Source of the DNA: Massilia horti
GTDB taxonomy: Bacteria > Pseudomonadota > Gammaproteobacteria > Burkholderiales > Burkholderiaceae_D
Assembly (NCBI RefSeq): GCF_004614195.1
Contig: NZ_SPUM01000141.1
Location: 1 to 46,006, forward strand
DNA length: 46,006 nucleotides
Direction: 5' to 3'
Positions 7,988-15,617 of the stretch are shown in pieces (positions within the stretch are counted from its first letter, which is position 1; each line of letters begins with the position of its first letter). The notes under the pieces are model-generated. The model made no database searches. It was not told where the DNA came from and saw nothing but the letters and a program-made list of their open reading frames with translations. Made by a program: the position numbers and the translations under genes.

Positions 7988-8023
7988 AAAACGGCCCGGT
8001 CCGCAATTGCGCCGGGCCGTTTG
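7988..8023. terminator. Bidirectional terminator between the propeller gene and gloA
   Basis: AACGGCCCGG (7990-7999) and CCGGGCCGTT (8012-8021) form a 10-bp stem around a 12-base loop, with A and T flanks. An outer TGACAGC/GCTGTCA pair could extend it. It serves two convergent genes. Confidence 0.82.
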
Positions 8024-8026
8024 CTG

Positions 8027-8440
8027 TCAGCTCGTAAGTCCCGCGCCGCCCTGGTTGTCTTTCCGCTGGATCAGCTCGACCTTGTAGCCGTCCGGATCGG
8101 TGATGAAGGCGATCACGGTGGTGCCGCCCTTGACCGGGCCTGGTTCGCGCGTGATGTTGCCGCCCTTGGCACGCACTTGCTCGCACACCTCGTAGATGTC
8201 CTCGGCCGAAATCGCGAGGTGGCCATAGGCCGTGCCGATCTCGTACTGCTCCACGCCGTAGTTGTAGGTCAGTTCCAGCTCCGCGTGGTCGGGGTTGTTG
8301 CCGTAGCCCACGAAGGCCAGCGTGTATTTGTACTCGGGGTTGTCGCTGGTGCGCAGCAGCTTCATGCCGAGTACTTTGGTGTAGAAGTCGATCGAGCGCT
8401 GCAGGTCGCCGACCCGCAGCATGGTGTGCAGAATGCGCAT
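8027..8440 (-). CDS. gloA: Lactoylglutathione lyase (glyoxalase I)
   Basis: The enzyme isomerises the methylglyoxal-glutathione hemithioacetal to S-lactoylglutathione in the cytoplasm. The 137 residues contain all four metal ligands at the positions known for E. coli GloA: H5, E56, H74 and E122. Other family phrases are MLRVGDLQRSIDFYTKVLGMKLLR and DPDGYKVELIQ. The length without an insertion fits the Ni/Co-activated class. The frame extends upstream to 8551 through a REP element, but ATG 8440 with AAGGA six bases before it and the conserved MRILHTMLRV start is correct. Confidence 0.95.
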   Translation of the reverse strand: MRILHTMLRVGDLQRSIDFYTKVLGMKLLRTSDNPEYKYTLAFVGYGNNPDHAELELTYNYGVEQYEIGTAYGHLAISAEDIYEVCEQVRAKGGNITREPGPVKGGTTVIAFITDPDGYKVELIQRKDNQGGAGLTS

Positions 8441-8520
8441 TCGTGGTCCTTGATAATGAAAGTGAAAAGGCGATTGTATGCGCGCGGGGCGATCTTTGCC
8501 GATGCGCATGGGGAATCGTC

Positions 8521-8624
8521 GTAGGGTGCGCACCTGTGCGCATGCGGTCATCGCGTGCAGACTTGCGGCCGTGATTCCACTGCGCCACGTTCGCGAACCG
8601 CGTGCGCACAGGTGCGCACCCTAC
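8521..8624 (+). repeat. Complete GTAG-REP inverted pair (BIME-like)
   Basis: Two 28-base halves face each other (8521-8548 and 8597-8624) around a 48-base interior. Each half starts with GTAGGG and contains its own hairpin TGCGCAC-CT-GTGCGCA. GTAG followed by an imperfect palindrome is the signature of REP sequences moved by RAYT transposases. No RAYT gene is in the window. The interior resembles those of the other copies, so the 104-base unit moves or is maintained as a whole. Confidence 0.88.
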
Positions 8625-8655
8625 GCCTCCTATTCGCCGTGCTGCCGTGCCCCAG

Positions 8656-9084
8656 CTACGACTCCAGCCGCGCATTCATCGTGATCTGGGCATTGAGCAG
8701 TTTCGACACCGGGCAGTTCTGCTTGGCCGCCTGGGCCGCCGTCTCGAACGCCGACTGGTCGGCGCCGGGAATGTTGGCGACCACGTCCAGATGCACGGCC
8801 GGGATCGCAAAGCCCTCACCAACCTTGTCCAGCGAAACAGTCGCGGTGGTGGCGATGCGGCTCGGAGTCAGCCCGGCCGCGCCAAGCTGCGCCGACAGCG
8901 CCATCGAGAAGCAGCCGGCATGCGCCGCCGCAATCAGCTCTTCGGGATTGGTGCCGGCGCCGCTTTCGAACCGGCTGGAAAAGCCGTATTGCGCGTCTTG
9001 CAGGACCCCGCTGTGGGTCGAGACGGTGCCCTTGCCATCCTTCAGGCCGCCATTCCAGACGGCGCTTCCTGTGCGTTTGATCAT
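8656..9084 (-). CDS. OsmC-family peroxiredoxin
   Basis: OsmC/Ohr proteins reduce organic hydroperoxides with a cysteine pair. The 142 residues show the usual features: R38, the first active cysteine in AAHAGCFSMALS (C58) and the second in NCPVSKLL (C124). The style (GGLKDGKGTVST, LQDAQYGFSSRFE) fits OsmC rather than Ohr. GGAGG sits close before the ATG. A small disordered-protein gene lies 45 bases upstream on the same strand, so the two probably share a transcript. A REP pair follows the gene. Confidence 0.92.
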   Translation of the reverse strand: MIKRTGSAVWNGGLKDGKGTVSTHSGVLQDAQYGFSSRFESGAGTNPEELIAAAHAGCFSMALSAQLGAAGLTPSRIATTATVSLDKVGEGFAIPAVHLDVVANIPGADQSAFETAAQAAKQNCPVSKLLNAQITMNARLES

Positions 9085-9129
9085 GCTGTCCTCCGCGTAA
9101 GTTTTGTCACTGTATCGCCGCCCGGCGCT

Positions 9130-9429
9130 TCATTGTTTCTTCCCGCTCGAGCCGCGATCGTGCATGTCATGCGCGCGGTCCGGCTGCGGGTTGGCCTGGC
9201 CGGTCGCTCCCGGCGCCGGCTGCACCACCTCTTCCAGCCCCGTGTCGCCGCCGCGCATGTCGGTGTCGACCAGGCCCTGGGCCAGGTCCTCGGCAGCCTG
9301 CTTGATGATGCCGCGCGGCCGCTGGTCGTGCTCATCGGGCGACTCGTCGCGTTCGTTCGGCTGGAGTTTGTCCGGGTAGTGCTCCGGGCTGGCGGTATTG
9401 ATGGAGCGGTCTTTGCTGTCGGTCGCCAT
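9130..9429 (-). CDS. Small disordered hypothetical protein
   Basis: This 99-residue acidic protein is rich in D, E, P, Q and G and has no hydrophobic core, signal peptide or recognised domain. It is probably intrinsically disordered. One short helix is possible around GIIKQAAEDLAQGLVDTDM. A strong GAAGGAG site before ATG 9429 supports translation. It lies just upstream of osmC in the same direction, which suggests a stress-related role, but that rests only on context. Confidence 0.75.
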   Translation of the reverse strand: MATDSKDRSINTASPEHYPDKLQPNERDESPDEHDQRPRGIIKQAAEDLAQGLVDTDMRGGDTGLEEVVQPAPGATGQANPQPDRAHDMHDRGSSGKKQ

Positions 9430-9503
9430 GGCAACTCTCCTTCACGTCTGCAGTTGCATGAATCCTAAGCGTTCGGGAGCAAGCAAGTCGCGCAATTGGA
9501 TGA

Positions 9504-9528
9504 TGCAAATTTGCAATTAACTGGTTAA
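9504..9528. promoter_or_regulatory. Stacked palindromes in a divergent promoter region
   Basis: TGCAAATTTGCA (9504-9515) is a perfect 12-base palindrome, followed at once by TTAAC-TG-GTTAA (9517-9528). Both lie between the divergent starts of the disordered-protein/osmC pair and the DUF3667-like gene, where operators would be expected. No regulator is identified. Confidence 0.4.
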
Positions 9529-9564
9529 CATGCTGTCTTCAAGTTATCAAACAGGGACGCAGCC

Positions 9565-10452
9565 TTGAATTCCGAAGTCATTCTTCACGAGCCGGTCAGC
9601 CAGTGCCCGAACTGCGAGTCGGCGGTGAGCGGCCACTTTTGCCACCAGTGCGGACAGGAGACCAAGCTGCACGTGCCATCGGCCGGCGAGTTCCTGCACG
9701 AGTTCGTGGGCCACTACGTCGCGCTCGAAGGCAAGCTGTGGAAGTCGCTGGCGCTGCTGTTGTTTCGTCCCGGGCGGCTGACGCTCGAGTACCTGCAGGG
9801 CCGGCGCGCGCGCTATGTGCTGCCGCTGCGGCTGTACCTGACTTTCAGCCTGATCTTCTTCGTGCTGTTCAAGTTAAGCGGCAACGGCCACGGCAATGAC
9901 CAGGCCGGGCACGAAAGCGCCAAGCTGCGCGCCGAGATCCACGCCCAGGCGGATGACAAGTCGCGCGAAGCTGACGGCCGCACGGACGGCGAATTTCGCA
10001 ACCTGCTGGCGAAGGTCCATCCCAAGCTGGCCGAAAAGGCGACCAAGTTCACCGACCTGTCCGACAAAGAGCAGCAGCACCAGCTGGTGGCGGCCTTCTT
10101 CGGCTACGCGCCGTACGCGGTGTTCTGCATGATGCCGCTGTTTGCCGCCTATCTGAAGCTGCTCTACCTCGGCTCGGGCCGGCGCTATGGCGAGCACCTG
10201 CTGTTCGCGCTGCACACCAACGCGTTCGCGTTCCTGATGCTGACCCTGCTGCTGGTGACGCCATCCTTCATCCCTTACGTGCACGGACTGCTGGGATTGT
10301 GGCTGGTGTTCTACCTGCCGGCCGCCATGCGCCGGGTCTACGGCGGCAGCCGGCGCATGACCGCGCTGCGCTGGATCGTGCTGATGGCGCTGCACGGCAT
10401 TAGCATCGGGATGGCGCTCGTGGCCGCGCTGCTGATGGCTATCCTGGTCTGA
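9565..10452 (+). CDS. DUF3667-like membrane protein with N-terminal zinc ribbon
   Basis: The 295-residue protein begins with a CPNC...CHQC zinc ribbon (about 14-29). A family-like segment follows (FLHEFVGHYVALEGKLWKSLALLLFRPGRLTLEYLQGRRARYVLPLRLYL), then about four or five hydrophobic helices. A charged loop (about 108-165) separates the first helix from the rest. This layout fits DUF3667 proteins, whose function is unknown. The start is TTG at 9565 with AGGGA upstream; no ATG fits the conserved N-terminus. It precedes the LexA-controlled nadK-recN promoter. Confidence 0.8.
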   Translation: MNSEVILHEPVSQCPNCESAVSGHFCHQCGQETKLHVPSAGEFLHEFVGHYVALEGKLWKSLALLLFRPGRLTLEYLQGRRARYVLPLRLYLTFSLIFFVLFKLSGNGHGNDQAGHESAKLRAEIHAQADDKSREADGRTDGEFRNLLAKVHPKLAEKATKFTDLSDKEQQHQLVAAFFGYAPYAVFCMMPLFAAYLKLLYLGSGRRYGEHLLFALHTNAFAFLMLTLLLVTPSFIPYVHGLLGLWLVFYLPAAMRRVYGGSRRMTALRWIVLMALHGISIGMALVAALLMAILV

Positions 10453-10454
10453 AC

Positions 10455-10484
10455 TTGCGATCGCCCGGCCGCCGCCGCTATACT
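10455..10484 (+). promoter_or_regulatory. Sigma-70-type promoter of nadK-recN
   Basis: TTGCGA (10455-10460) and TATACT (10479-10484) are spaced by 18 bases. The -10 box overlaps the LexA site at 10481-10500, the usual geometry for SOS repression. Confidence 0.6.
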
Positions 10485-10500
10485 GTGTGTTTGTACAGTA
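10481..10500. promoter_or_regulatory. LexA box upstream of nadK-recN
   Basis: TACTGTGTGTTTGTACAGTA fits the gammaproteobacterial/betaproteobacterial SOS box CTGT-N8-ACAG, including the flanking TA on both sides. It lies 81 bases before the nadK ATG, and recN, a classic SOS gene, is next. No other perfect SOS box was noticed in the arm. Confidence 0.85.
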
Positions 10501-10580
10501 TTTGCTGGGCGGCCTTGTAGCAGAAGCAGGAATTATCGGTTAATCTCCGCGTGTTCCGTCACCGTCCGCGCACCAATCCT

Positions 10581-11456
10581 ATGTCCGCTACGCCTGAACC
10601 GCAAAAAATCATCGCGCTGGTCGTGCGGCACAACACGGCCGGCATCGAAGGCCCGGTCACCAACATCGTCCAGTTCCTGCAGCACGCCGGCTACCGCGTT
10701 GTGTTCGAGGCCGAGACCGCGGCCCACGTGCGCCTGCCCGGCATCGACGCGATGACGGTCACTGAAATCGGCGAGCGCGCAAGCGCGGCGGTGGTGGTCG
10801 GCGGCGACGGCACCATGCTCGGCATCGCGCGCCAGCTGGCCAGGTACGAGGTGCCGCTGATCGGTATTAACCAGGGCCGCCTGGGCTTCATGACCGATAT
10901 CCCGATCGAGCGCATGGTGCCGGCGCTGGGCGAGATTCTCGAGGGCCAGGCCAGTGCCGAAAAGCGCACGCTGCTCCAGGGGCGGGTGCTGCGCGCCGGC
11001 GAGGAGATCTTTTGCGCCGTCGCGGTCAACGACGTGGTGGTCGCGCGCGGCACCGGCGCCGGCATGGCCGAGCTGAAGGTCACGGTCGACGGGCAGTTCA
11101 TGTACAACCAGCGTTCGGACGGGCTGATCGTGGCCACGCCGACCGGCTCGACCGCCTACGCGCTGTCGGCCGGCGGGCCGCTGCTGCACCCGACGCTGGC
11201 CGGCATATCGCTGGTGCCGATCGCGCCGCACGCGCTGTCGAACCGCCCGATCGTGGTGCCCGACTCCAGCGAGATCGTGGTCGAGATCGTCGGCGGGCGC
11301 GACATCTCGGTCAACTTCGACATGCAGACCTTCGCCAGCCTGCAGCACGGCGACAAAATCGTGATCGCGCGCGCGCCGCACAGCATCACCTTCCTGCATC
11401 CGGAAGGCTGGAGCTATTACCACACGCTGCGCGAAAAGCTGCACTGGAACGAATAA
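10581..11456 (+). CDS. nadK: NAD kinase
   Basis: NadK phosphorylates NAD to NADP. The 291-residue product carries the ATP/NAD-kinase signature VVGGDGTML (GGDGT, 74-78), the NDVVVARG strand and TPTGSTAYALSAGGPLLHP. The C-terminal propeller-like domain follows. The frame opens upstream at GTG 10551, which would add ten residues (MFRHRPRTNP). Neither start has a good ribosome site; ATG 10581 is chosen because alignment-like similarity begins at KIIALVVRHNT. recN follows 57 bases later on the same strand, and the shared upstream LexA box suggests both are SOS-induced. Confidence 0.93.
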   Translation: MSATPEPQKIIALVVRHNTAGIEGPVTNIVQFLQHAGYRVVFEAETAAHVRLPGIDAMTVTEIGERASAAVVVGGDGTMLGIARQLARYEVPLIGINQGRLGFMTDIPIERMVPALGEILEGQASAEKRTLLQGRVLRAGEEIFCAVAVNDVVVARGTGAGMAELKVTVDGQFMYNQRSDGLIVATPTGSTAYALSAGGPLLHPTLAGISLVPIAPHALSNRPIVVPDSSEIVVEIVGGRDISVNFDMQTFASLQHGDKIVIARAPHSITFLHPEGWSYYHTLREKLHWNE

Positions 11457-11513
11457 GCCGCCCAACCTCTAAGCCGCAAGATAAGAAACGACACACAGGA
11501 GACCAGGTTTTTC

Positions 11514-13178
11514 ATGCTGCGCACACTCACCATCCGCGACTTCGTCATCGTCGATTCGATCGAACTTGAATTCTCCAGCGGTTTTTCCGTTTTCACCGGC
11601 GAGACCGGCGCCGGCAAGTCGATCCTGATCGATGCGCTGCAGTTGGCGCTGGGCGGGCGGGGCGAGGCCAGCATGGTGCGCGAGGGCGCAGCCAAGGCCG
11701 ACATCAGCGCCGACTTCGCGGTGAACGAGGCGGCCGGCAACTGGCTGGCGCAGCACGAGTTCGCGGTCGAGGAGGGCGGGGCGCTGCTGCGCCGCGTGAT
11801 CGACAACGCCGGCCGCTCCAAGGCCTACATCAACGGCATCGCCGCCACCGCCGCCCAGCTGCGCGAGCTGGGCGACCTGCTGGTCGATATCCACGGCCAG
11901 CACGCGCACCAGTCGCTGCTCAAGCTTGACGCACAGCGCGCTTTGCTCGACAACCAGGTCGCGGTGCGCAACCCGGCCGCGCGCGGCGAGGTCCAAGCGG
12001 TGGCCAATGCGTACAAGGCGTGGCGCGCGTTGTCGCGCCAGCGCGAGGAATACGAAACCAATGCCAAGAACGTGCTGCTCGAACGCGAGCGGCTCGAGTG
12101 GCAGGTGGGGGAGCTGGACAAGCTGGCCGCCAAGCCGGGCGAATGGGCCGAGATCACCAACGAGCACAGCCGCCTGTCGCATGCGGCCAGCCTGCTCGAA
12201 GGGGCGCAGGAAGCGCTGGCTGTCATCTCGGAGTCGGATCATCCGATCCTGTCGCAGCTGTCGTCGCTGAACCAGAAGCTGTCCAAGCTGGCCGACGTCG
12301 ACGCGGGGCTGCAGGGGGTGCTCGACTGCCTTGAGCCGGCCCGCATCCAGCTGCAGGAAGCAGTGTATGCGCTGAACAATTATCTGGACAAGGTCGAGCT
12401 CGATCCCGACCGGCTGCAGCAGGTCGAGGCACGGCTGGACGCGCTCCACACCACCGCGCGCAAGTTCCGCGTGGCGCCGGAAGCGCTGCCGGAAGAACAC
12501 GCGACGCTGTCCGGCAAGCTGCGGCAGTTGGCCGACGCGACCGACATCGACGGCCTGCGCAAGCAGGAAGAACAGGCGCAGGCGGCGTACATGGGCGCGG
12601 CCGAACAGCTTTCGCGCACCCGCACGCAGGCGGCCAGCCTTCTGAGCAGCCAGGTGACGGCCGCGATGCAGGAATTGTCGATGAGCGGCGGCAGCTTCGT
12701 GGTCGCCCTCAACGCTTGCGAACCGGGTGCGCACGGGCTCGAGCAGGTCGAGTTCATGGTCGCTGGCCACGCCGGTGTTGCGCCGCGGCCGCTGGCCAGG
12801 GTGGCGTCGGGCGGCGAACTGGCGCGCATCGCGCTGGCCATTTCCGTCATCACGTCCGACGCGACCACCACGCCGACCCTGATTTTCGACGAGGTCGACA
12901 CCGGCATCGGCGGCGGCGTGGCCGAGGTGGTGGGGCGCCTGCTCAAACGTCTTGGACAAAGCCGCCAGGTGCTGTGCGTGACCCACCTGCCGCAGGTGGC
13001 GAGCCAGGCCAACCAGCACTTCCAGGTGGCCAAGGGCACCACCGAGGCGGGCAAGACGGCCTCGCGCATCGAAGTGCTCGACAGCCAGTCACGGGTGGAG
13101 GAAGTGGCGCGTATGCTGGGCGGCATCGAGATCACCGAAACCACGCGTAAGCACGCGCGGGAATTGCTGGCGTCGTAA
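11514..13178 (+). CDS. recN: DNA repair protein RecN
   Basis: RecN is an SMC-like ATPase that acts in double-strand break repair. The 554 residues show an N-terminal head with Walker A GETGAGKS (29-36), a coiled-coil region (about 150-370), and a C-terminal head with signature ASGGELARIALA, Walker B TLIFDEVDTGIGGGVA and the CVTHLPQVAS switch. The length is normal for the family. AGGAG lies 13 bases before the ATG, a rather long gap. It shares the LexA-controlled transcript with nadK. Two REP pairs follow the gene. Confidence 0.96.
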   Translation: MLRTLTIRDFVIVDSIELEFSSGFSVFTGETGAGKSILIDALQLALGGRGEASMVREGAAKADISADFAVNEAAGNWLAQHEFAVEEGGALLRRVIDNAGRSKAYINGIAATAAQLRELGDLLVDIHGQHAHQSLLKLDAQRALLDNQVAVRNPAARGEVQAVANAYKAWRALSRQREEYETNAKNVLLERERLEWQVGELDKLAAKPGEWAEITNEHSRLSHAASLLEGAQEALAVISESDHPILSQLSSLNQKLSKLADVDAGLQGVLDCLEPARIQLQEAVYALNNYLDKVELDPDRLQQVEARLDALHTTARKFRVAPEALPEEHATLSGKLRQLADATDIDGLRKQEEQAQAAYMGAAEQLSRTRTQAASLLSSQVTAAMQELSMSGGSFVVALNACEPGAHGLEQVEFMVAGHAGVAPRPLARVASGGELARIALAISVITSDATTTPTLIFDEVDTGIGGGVAEVVGRLLKRLGQSRQVLCVTHLPQVASQANQHFQVAKGTTEAGKTASRIEVLDSQSRVEEVARMLGGIEITETTRKHARELLAS

Positions 13179-13193
13179 CGGTTGACCTGAGGC

Positions 13194-13305
13194 GTAGGGG
13201 GCGCGGGGCCGCCGAGGACCTGTGCGCACGCGGTCACCGTTTGCGGGCTCGCGGCGCGGCCACCACTGCGCACCCGTACCGCGTGCGCACTGGTGCGCAC
13301 CCTAC
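13194..13305 (+). repeat. REP inverted pair with disrupted left half
   Basis: The right half (13278-13305) is intact. The left half (13194-13234) keeps GTAGGG and ACCTGTGCGCACGCGGT, but a GC-rich segment replaces the five bases between them, so its hairpin is destroyed. The 43-base interior shares GCGGGCTCGCGGC and CCACTGCGC with the central element. Confidence 0.8.
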
Positions 13306-13344
13306 GGTGATCAGTCAGGCCCGGCCGTTTGCAGGCGCAGTGGC

Positions 13345-13443
13345 GTAGGGTGCGCACCTGTGCGCACGCGGTCAACGCTTGCGGGCTCGCGGCGCGGCCA
13401 CCACTACACACCCGTACCGCGTGCGCACAGTTGCGCACCCTAC
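13345..13443 (+). repeat. GTAG-REP inverted pair, second tandem copy
   Basis: Halves 13345-13372 and 13416-13443 flank a 43-base interior that differs from the neighbouring copy at only a few positions. The right half has one change (CAGTTGCG) that weakens its hairpin. The two pairs lie in the same orientation between convergent recN and the NmrA-type gene. Confidence 0.85.
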
Positions 13444-13464
13444 GAAATTCGGATGCGCCGGTGA

Positions 13465-14319
13465 TCAGGCCGACCCCGCCGTCTGCAGCCGCAGACGGGC
13501 CGCCCATTCGCGCAGCGCGTGCGGCGGCCGCCCCAGCACCTGCTGCACGCCGTCGGCCAGCGTGGACGCGTGGTGCAGGCGCACCAGCGAGTGCAGTTCC
13601 ATGAGCGCGTCGACCAGCCATGCCGGCATCCCGCTGTCTTCCTGCGCCTTTCTCGCCGCCTCCTCCGTCACGTTGACGTAGGTGTACTTGTGGCCGAGTT
13701 CCTCGCTCATGACCTGCAGCGCTTCAGCCGTGCTCAGCGGATCGGGGCCGGTGAGCTCGTAGACCTTGCCCGCGTAGCCGTCGTGCGTCAGCACCTTGGC
13801 CACCACCTCGCCGATATCGGCCGGGTCGGCCCACGCGGCCTTGCCGTCGCCGTTGGGCAGGTATACCGTGCTGTCGCGCGTCGGCACCACGCCGTAGTAA
13901 TTGATCAGGTTATCCATGAAAAAGGTCGGCCGCAGGATGGTCCAGGCAATGCCGCTGGCCTTCACTTCCCGTTCGGCGGCAAAATGCTGGCGTTCCAGGA
14001 TGATGCCCGGATCGGCATCGGCCCCCATCACCGACAGGCGCACGATGTGTTTGACCCCCGCGCGCTTGGCCGTGGCGATCGCCTGCAGCACGTAGCCCAC
14101 CTGGCGCTCGCTGTTGGGGGTGAGCAGGAACAGGTGTTCCACGCCTTCCATTGCCCTCTGGTAGCTGGACAAGTCGTCCCAGTCGAAGCGCACCGTCTCC
14201 GCCTTGACCGCGGCGCGCGAGCCGGAGCGCACCGCCACCTTGAACGGCACGCCCGCCGTGTGCAGCGCGTGCATGGCGGCCCTGCCGATCGTGCCGGTCG
14301 CCCCTGTCAACAAGATCAT
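13465..14319 (-). CDS. NmrA/NAD(P)-binding family oxidoreductase-like protein
   Basis: The 284-residue protein starts MILLTGATGTIGRAAMHAL, a Rossmann NAD(P)-binding TGATGxxG motif. It continues with features of atypical short-chain dehydrogenases of the NmrA/YtfG type, such as VKHIVRLSVMGA, GIAWTILRPTFFMDN and a DIGEVVAKVL segment. The classic YxxxK catalytic pair is not evident, so it may sense redox state or reduce quinones. The frame opens at 14349, but GGAGGCGGAG directly precedes the ATG at 14319, which also gives the correct Rossmann start. It is divergent from hemH. Confidence 0.85.
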   Translation of the reverse strand: MILLTGATGTIGRAAMHALHTAGVPFKVAVRSGSRAAVKAETVRFDWDDLSSYQRAMEGVEHLFLLTPNSERQVGYVLQAIATAKRAGVKHIVRLSVMGADADPGIILERQHFAAEREVKASGIAWTILRPTFFMDNLINYYGVVPTRDSTVYLPNGDGKAAWADPADIGEVVAKVLTHDGYAGKVYELTGPDPLSTAEALQVMSEELGHKYTYVNVTEEAARKAQEDSGMPAWLVDALMELHSLVRLHHASTLADGVQQVLGRPPHALREWAARLRLQTAGSA

Positions 14320-14390
14320 CTCCGCCTCCACTGTGCTGCCAATCCACAACGGGATCGGAAGAACGTAGATTCGCAGCGCTTGCGAGAGGT

Positions 14391-14419
14391 TCCGGAGCTG
14401 GCGATGTACAACTTATAAT
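14391..14419 (+). promoter_or_regulatory. Candidate hemH promoter
   Basis: TTCCGG (14391-14396) and a perfect TATAAT (14414-14419) are 17 bases apart, 30 bases before the hemH ATG. The -35 box is weak. Confidence 0.5.
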
Positions 14420-14449
14420 AGTCGGTCAATCCTTCCATCCGCCCCGCTC

Positions 14450-15559
14450 ATGCCGTTTAAAACAGAACCGCAGCACACCCATGGTGCCGTGCCGCACACC
14501 GCGATCGTCCTGGTCAACCTCGGCACGCCCGATGCCCCGACCCGCTCCGCGGTGCGCCGTTATCTGAAGGAATTCCTATCCGATCCGCGGGTGGTGGAGA
14601 TTCCGCCGCGCCTGTGGTCGCTCATCTTGCACCTGTTCATCCTGCCATTTCGCTCAGGCAAATCGGCAGCCAAATACCGGAAGATCTGGACCCGCGAGGG
14701 TTCGCCGCTCAAGGTGCACACCGAGAAGCAGGCGGCGCTGCTGCAGACGCTGCTCCAGGAGCGTGGCCACGACGGGGTGCGGGTGGTAATGGCGATGCGC
14801 TACGGCGCGCCGGCGTTGCCCGAGGTGCTGGACCAGCTCAAGCTTGATGGCGTGGACCGCATTGCGCTGCTGCCCGCCTACCCGCAGTATTCCGGAACCA
14901 CCACCGGCTCGATCTGGGATGCGGTGTTCGGCCACTACCGCCAGATTCGCAATGTGCCCGAGCTGCGGCTGGTGAAGCACTACCACGACCATGACGGCTA
15001 CCTCGACGCGCTGCGCGACAGCGTGCTGGCCTACTGGGACGCGCATGGCCGCGGCGACAAGCTGGTGATGAGCTTTCATGGCGTACCCAAGCGGACCCTG
15101 CTGCTGGGCGACCCTTACCACTGCGAATGCCACAAGACCGCGCGCCTGCTGGCGCGCCGGCTAGGCCTGGCGCCCGACGATTACGTGGTCACCTTCCAGT
15201 CCCGCTTTGGCCGCGCCGAGTGGCTGCAGCCTTACACCGCGCCTACCGTGGCGGAACTGGCGCGCGCCGGCACGCGCCGGGTGGACGTGATCTGCCCCGG
15301 CTTTATCGGCGACTGCCTGGAAACGCTGGAGGAAATCGGGATGGAGGTCAAGCACGAGTTCGAGGCGGCGGGCGGCCAGGATTTCCATTACATCCCGTGC
15401 CTGAATGAATCGCCGGCCTGGATCGCGGGACTGGCGGAGATTGCGGAGCAGCACCTGATCGGCTGGCCGACGATGATGAGCCCGGCGGGGCGGGAAGCGG
15501 AGCGGCGCGATGCCCAGCTGGGTCGCGAGCAGGCGCTGCGTCAGGGAGCGGCCGCGTAA
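14450..15559 (+). CDS. hemH: Ferrochelatase
   Basis: The enzyme inserts Fe2+ into protoporphyrin IX to make protohaem, the last step of haem synthesis. The 369-residue protein contains the catalytic histidine in MSFHGVPKR (H210) and the conserved glutamate in CLNESPAW (E320). It also has the family start VLVNLGTPDAPT and the phrase PQYSGTTTGSIWD. The ribosome site is weak at ATG 14450. The gene lies upstream of the grpE-dnaK-dnaJ heat-shock cluster, an order I associate with betaproteobacteria, but a 405-base gap with its own sigma-32 promoter separates them. Confidence 0.96.
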   Translation: MPFKTEPQHTHGAVPHTAIVLVNLGTPDAPTRSAVRRYLKEFLSDPRVVEIPPRLWSLILHLFILPFRSGKSAAKYRKIWTREGSPLKVHTEKQAALLQTLLQERGHDGVRVVMAMRYGAPALPEVLDQLKLDGVDRIALLPAYPQYSGTTTGSIWDAVFGHYRQIRNVPELRLVKHYHDHDGYLDALRDSVLAYWDAHGRGDKLVMSFHGVPKRTLLLGDPYHCECHKTARLLARRLGLAPDDYVVTFQSRFGRAEWLQPYTAPTVAELARAGTRRVDVICPGFIGDCLETLEEIGMEVKHEFEAAGGQDFHYIPCLNESPAWIAGLAEIAEQHLIGWPTMMSPAGREAERRDAQLGREQALRQGAAA

Positions 15560-15617
15560 TATCCGCTCAAGGCGGCCCCTCAAGGCGGCGGCACCGTCCC
15601 TGCTAAAATGTTATGTT

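Noticed and set aside
8441..8551. N-terminal extension of GloA to 174 residues
   Set aside because: The extension translates a REP half (CAQVRTLR), and the metal-ligand numbering fits the start at 8440.
10551..10580. GTG start for nadK that adds ten residues
   Set aside because: No ribosome site and an Arg-rich extension (MFRHRPRTNP) unlike the family; kept only as an alternative.
11469..13019. 516-codon frame antisense to recN
   Set aside because: Same shadow composition; recN carries all catalytic motifs on the other strand.
13195..13443. CRISPR array
   Set aside because: The repeats are inverted pairs with conserved interiors, not direct repeats with unique spacers, and there are no cas genes.
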